This document shows, piece by piece, positions 62,518 through 64,000 of a DNA stretch of 64,000 nt. Both the position numbers and the translations under genes were made by a program. The notes beneath the pieces were generated by a model. It did not search any database and had not been told where the DNA came from. It saw nothing but the letters and a program-made list of their open reading frames with translations. Source of the stretch: Kluyvera ascorbata_C (lineage in GTDB: Bacteria; Pseudomonadota; Gammaproteobacteria; Enterobacterales; Enterobacteriaceae); contig NZ_JBIQOI010000001.1 of the NCBI RefSeq assembly GCF_044197065.1, forward strand, positions 806,001-870,000, in the 5' to 3' direction. How positions within the stretch are numbered: position 1 is the stretch's first letter; each line of letters starts with the position of its first letter.

Positions 62518-63079
62518 TTATTCTACGGCGGTAGTGACGTGTTAGTCGTGATTACCGCCGTGACTATCGGAAAAACATATTCTTCAACTTTTGTTACATG
62601 GCATACATAACTAATTTGAATATTATGGGAAAATATTAAATATCAATAGCCTATAGCTCTATCTCCTTGCGCTCATCTCGAACCATCATGTTATTTCTCT
62701 CACACCATACTCTGGCGCTTGCTGTTAGATAATTGAAATGATATTAGTAATTTCAGTTTCAATGCAGAGTTATGTGCTAAAAAATAAGCAACTGTTAATT
62801 TTTTGTACAAAAAACACGCATGTGTCCAGTGCACGCAGTCACAGGACTGCTTTTTTTAGCTATCTATTTGAAAAATATTGAGTTCAGATGGCTTGATTTT
62901 GCGAATACGCTAACGACCATCGTGCAGAATGTTGAACAAAAGAGAATTGGTTAACAAATTTGCAAATTATATTGGCGGCAGTGGTAGGCATTTGGTACTT
63001 TCCGGCCAGGGTAATTCGCAAGATAAAGTTTTGTAAACGATAACTGTTTCTAGTTGTAAATAGTTATGAACGGAATAAG
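62518..63079. other. AT-rich region upstream of oppA
   Basis: About 560 bases without a gene that should contain the oppA promoter. There is an inverted repeat at 62526-62563 after ychE and a hairpin-like CAGTCACAGGACTG at 62847-62860 followed by seven T, which could be a terminator or the end of a short transcript. Confidence 0.45.
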
Positions 63080-63107
63080 AAAGTCTTCCCGACAGGGGGG
63101 AGGCTTT
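63080..63107 (+). promoter_or_regulatory. Hairpin that covers the ribosome-binding site of the basic small ORF
   Basis: AAAGTCTTCCC (63080-63090) can pair over 11 positions, with three G-U pairs, with GGGGAGGCTTT (63097-63107) around a GACAGG loop. The pairing hides the GGAGG of the ORF starting at 63110. With its short T run it also resembles a weak terminator about 170 bases before oppA. Confidence 0.55.
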
Positions 63108-63109
63108 TA

Positions 63110-63253
63110 ATGAATCGACGTCAGGTTGCCAATAAGAGCAACCGTAATAAAAAAGTCGGTGATAGCAGCAGTAAACGACCCGGCAGACGCAAAAAACTCC
63201 TGCGCTGTACGGGAACCCGAAAGGGGACTAAACAGGCTGGCGTGAGTCAGTAA
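63110..63253 (+). CDS. Hypothetical 47-residue, highly basic peptide before oppA
   Basis: The ATG at 63110 has GGAGG six bases upstream, one of the strongest sites in the window. The peptide begins MNRRQVANKSNRNKKVGDSS and continues with KRPGRRKKLLRCTGTRKGTK before ending at TAA (63251-63253). Roughly a third of its residues are Lys or Arg, with a single cysteine. It ends 25 bases before the oppA ATG, so it could be a leader peptide coupled to oppA, a small RNA-binding protein, or untranslated leader that is open by chance. I do not recognise it. A frame on the opposite strand (63107-63388) crosses oppA and has no support. Confidence 0.4.
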   Translation: MNRRQVANKSNRNKKVGDSSSKRPGRRKKLLRCTGTRKGTKQAGVSQ

Positions 63254-63278
63254 TAATAATGAACGGAGTATCAACACA

Positions 63279-64000
63279 ATGTCCATCATCACAAAAAAAA
63301 GCCTGGTTGCGGCAGGCATTCTATCCGCACTGATCGCGGGAAATGCTATGGCTGCAGATGTTCCTGCAGGCGTGCAGTTGGCAAGCAAGCAAACGCTGGT
63401 ACGTAACAGTGGCGCAGAACCGCAGTCCCTCGACCCGAATAAAATTGAAGGGGTGCCTGAGGCGAATATTAGTCGCGACCTGTTCGAAGGGTTGCTGAAT
63501 ACCTCTCCTAAAGACGGCCATCCAATTCCGGGCGTTGCAGAAAGCTGGGATAATAAAGACTTTAAAGTCTGGACATTCCACCTGCGTAAAGACGCTAAAT
63601 GGTCTAACGGCCAACCGGTTACCGCACAAGATTTCGTTTATAGCTGGCAGCGCCTGGTGGATCCGCAAACCGCGTCCCCTTATGCGAGCTATCCGCAGTA
63701 CGGTCATATCGTGAATGTTGATGACATCATCGACGGCAAAAAAGCGCCGAGCGAGCTGGGCGTGAAAGCGCTGGATGACCACACGCTGGAAGTTACCCTG
63801 AGTGAGCCAGTGCCTTACTTCTATAAATTGCTGGTTAACCCAGCGATGTCTCCGGTCTACAAGCCAGCAATTGAAAAATTCGGCGAAAAATGGACCCAGC
63901 CTGGTAATATCGTAACCAACGGTGCATATACCCTGAAAGATTGGGTTGTTAACGAACGTATCGTGATGGCACGTAACCCGCAGTACTGGGACAACGCCAA
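63279..64000 (+). CDS. oppA: Oligopeptide ABC transporter, substrate-binding protein (3' end outside window)
   Basis: The first 240 residues of a protein of about 543 are present. A signal peptide (MSIITKKSLVAAGILSALIA ending GNAMA, residues 1-25) is followed by the SBP_bac_5 fold: KQTLVRNSGAEPQSLDPNKIEGVPEANISRDLFEGLL, WTFHLRKDAKWSNGQPVTAQDFVYSWQRLVDPQTASPYASY and TQPGNIVTNGAYTLKDWVVNERI. OppA binds peptides in the periplasm for OppBCDF. ACGGAG lies about 12 bases upstream; the CA-rich ATCAACACA just before the start resembles the site used by GcvB RNA in relatives. Confidence 0.97.
   Translation, partial: MSIITKKSLVAAGILSALIAGNAMAADVPAGVQLASKQTLVRNSGAEPQSLDPNKIEGVPEANISRDLFEGLLNTSPKDGHPIPGVAESWDNKDFKVWTFHLRKDAKWSNGQPVTAQDFVYSWQRLVDPQTASPYASYPQYGHIVNVDDIIDGKKAPSELGVKALDDHTLEVTLSEPVPYFYKLLVNPAMSPVYKPAIEKFGEKWTQPGNIVTNGAYTLKDWVVNERIVMARNPQYWDNA

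Overview
The window is chromosomal DNA of a gamma-proteobacterium of the family Enterobacteriaceae. Its backbone (ychF-pth-ychH, dauA-prs-ispE-lolB, hemA-prfA-prmC-sirB2-sirB1-kdsA, chaA-chaC, narLX-narK-narGHJI, tRNA-Tyr, purU-ychJ-rssAB-galU-hns-tdk-adhE-ychE-oppA) follows the E. coli order, and most proteins can be recognised along their whole length. It differs from E. coli by a nas nitrate-assimilation operon of Klebsiella type, a lysC/dat/ddc diaminobutyrate module, and a fimbrial cluster at the left edge. These suggest an Enterobacter, Lelliottia, Leclercia or Klebsiella-like organism; the genus cannot be fixed from the sequence alone.

Layout. 1-6425 is accessory: a chaperone-usher fimbrial operon (usher cut by the window edge), a divergent LuxR-HTH/EAL regulator, a SnoaL-like protein and the tail of a lost acetyltransferase. 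6657-9050 is ychF, pth and ychH. 9140-13976 is a divergent module: an extra-looking LysC-type aspartokinase on one side and dat-ddc (2,4-diaminobutyrate to 1,3-diaminopropane) on the other, placed between the convergent ychH and dauA. 14119-24083 is housekeeping: dauA, prs, ispE and lolB on the minus strand, then hemA to kdsA on the plus strand. 24221-27306 holds chaA, chaC (no chaB between them), a DUF1883 protein and ychN.

27377-38428 is assimilatory nitrate metabolism. NasR (NIT-ANTAR antiterminator) acts on a leader with two hexaloop hairpins and a terminator behind a sigma-54 promoter. NasFED import nitrate, a single 1354-residue NasC-NasB polypeptide carries the electron-transfer and nitrite-reductase parts, and NasA reduces nitrate. 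38532-51139 is the respiratory counterpart: ychO, NarXL two-component system, NarK transporter and NarGHJI reductase, with FNR and NarL sites upstream of narK and narG. The two nitrate systems lie side by side, so sensing, uptake, respiration and assimilation of nitrate share about 24 kb.

51140-64000 holds one tRNA-Tyr gene with an rtT-type repeat, then purU, ychJ, rssA-rssB (RpoS turnover), galU, hns, tdk, adhE, ychE and the start of oppA. A small, very basic reading frame with a strong but hairpin-sequestered ribosome-binding site lies just before oppA.

The most interesting points are as follows. The aspartokinase of the diaminobutyrate module seems freed from lysine control twice: its leader keeps only the 3' part of a lysC riboswitch, and several lysine-contact residues of its ACT domain are replaced. 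The module is bounded by two nearly identical terminators. NasC and NasB are fused, with an internal start site. The pre-oppA small ORF is unexplained. No CRISPR array, prophage or intact insertion sequence was seen.
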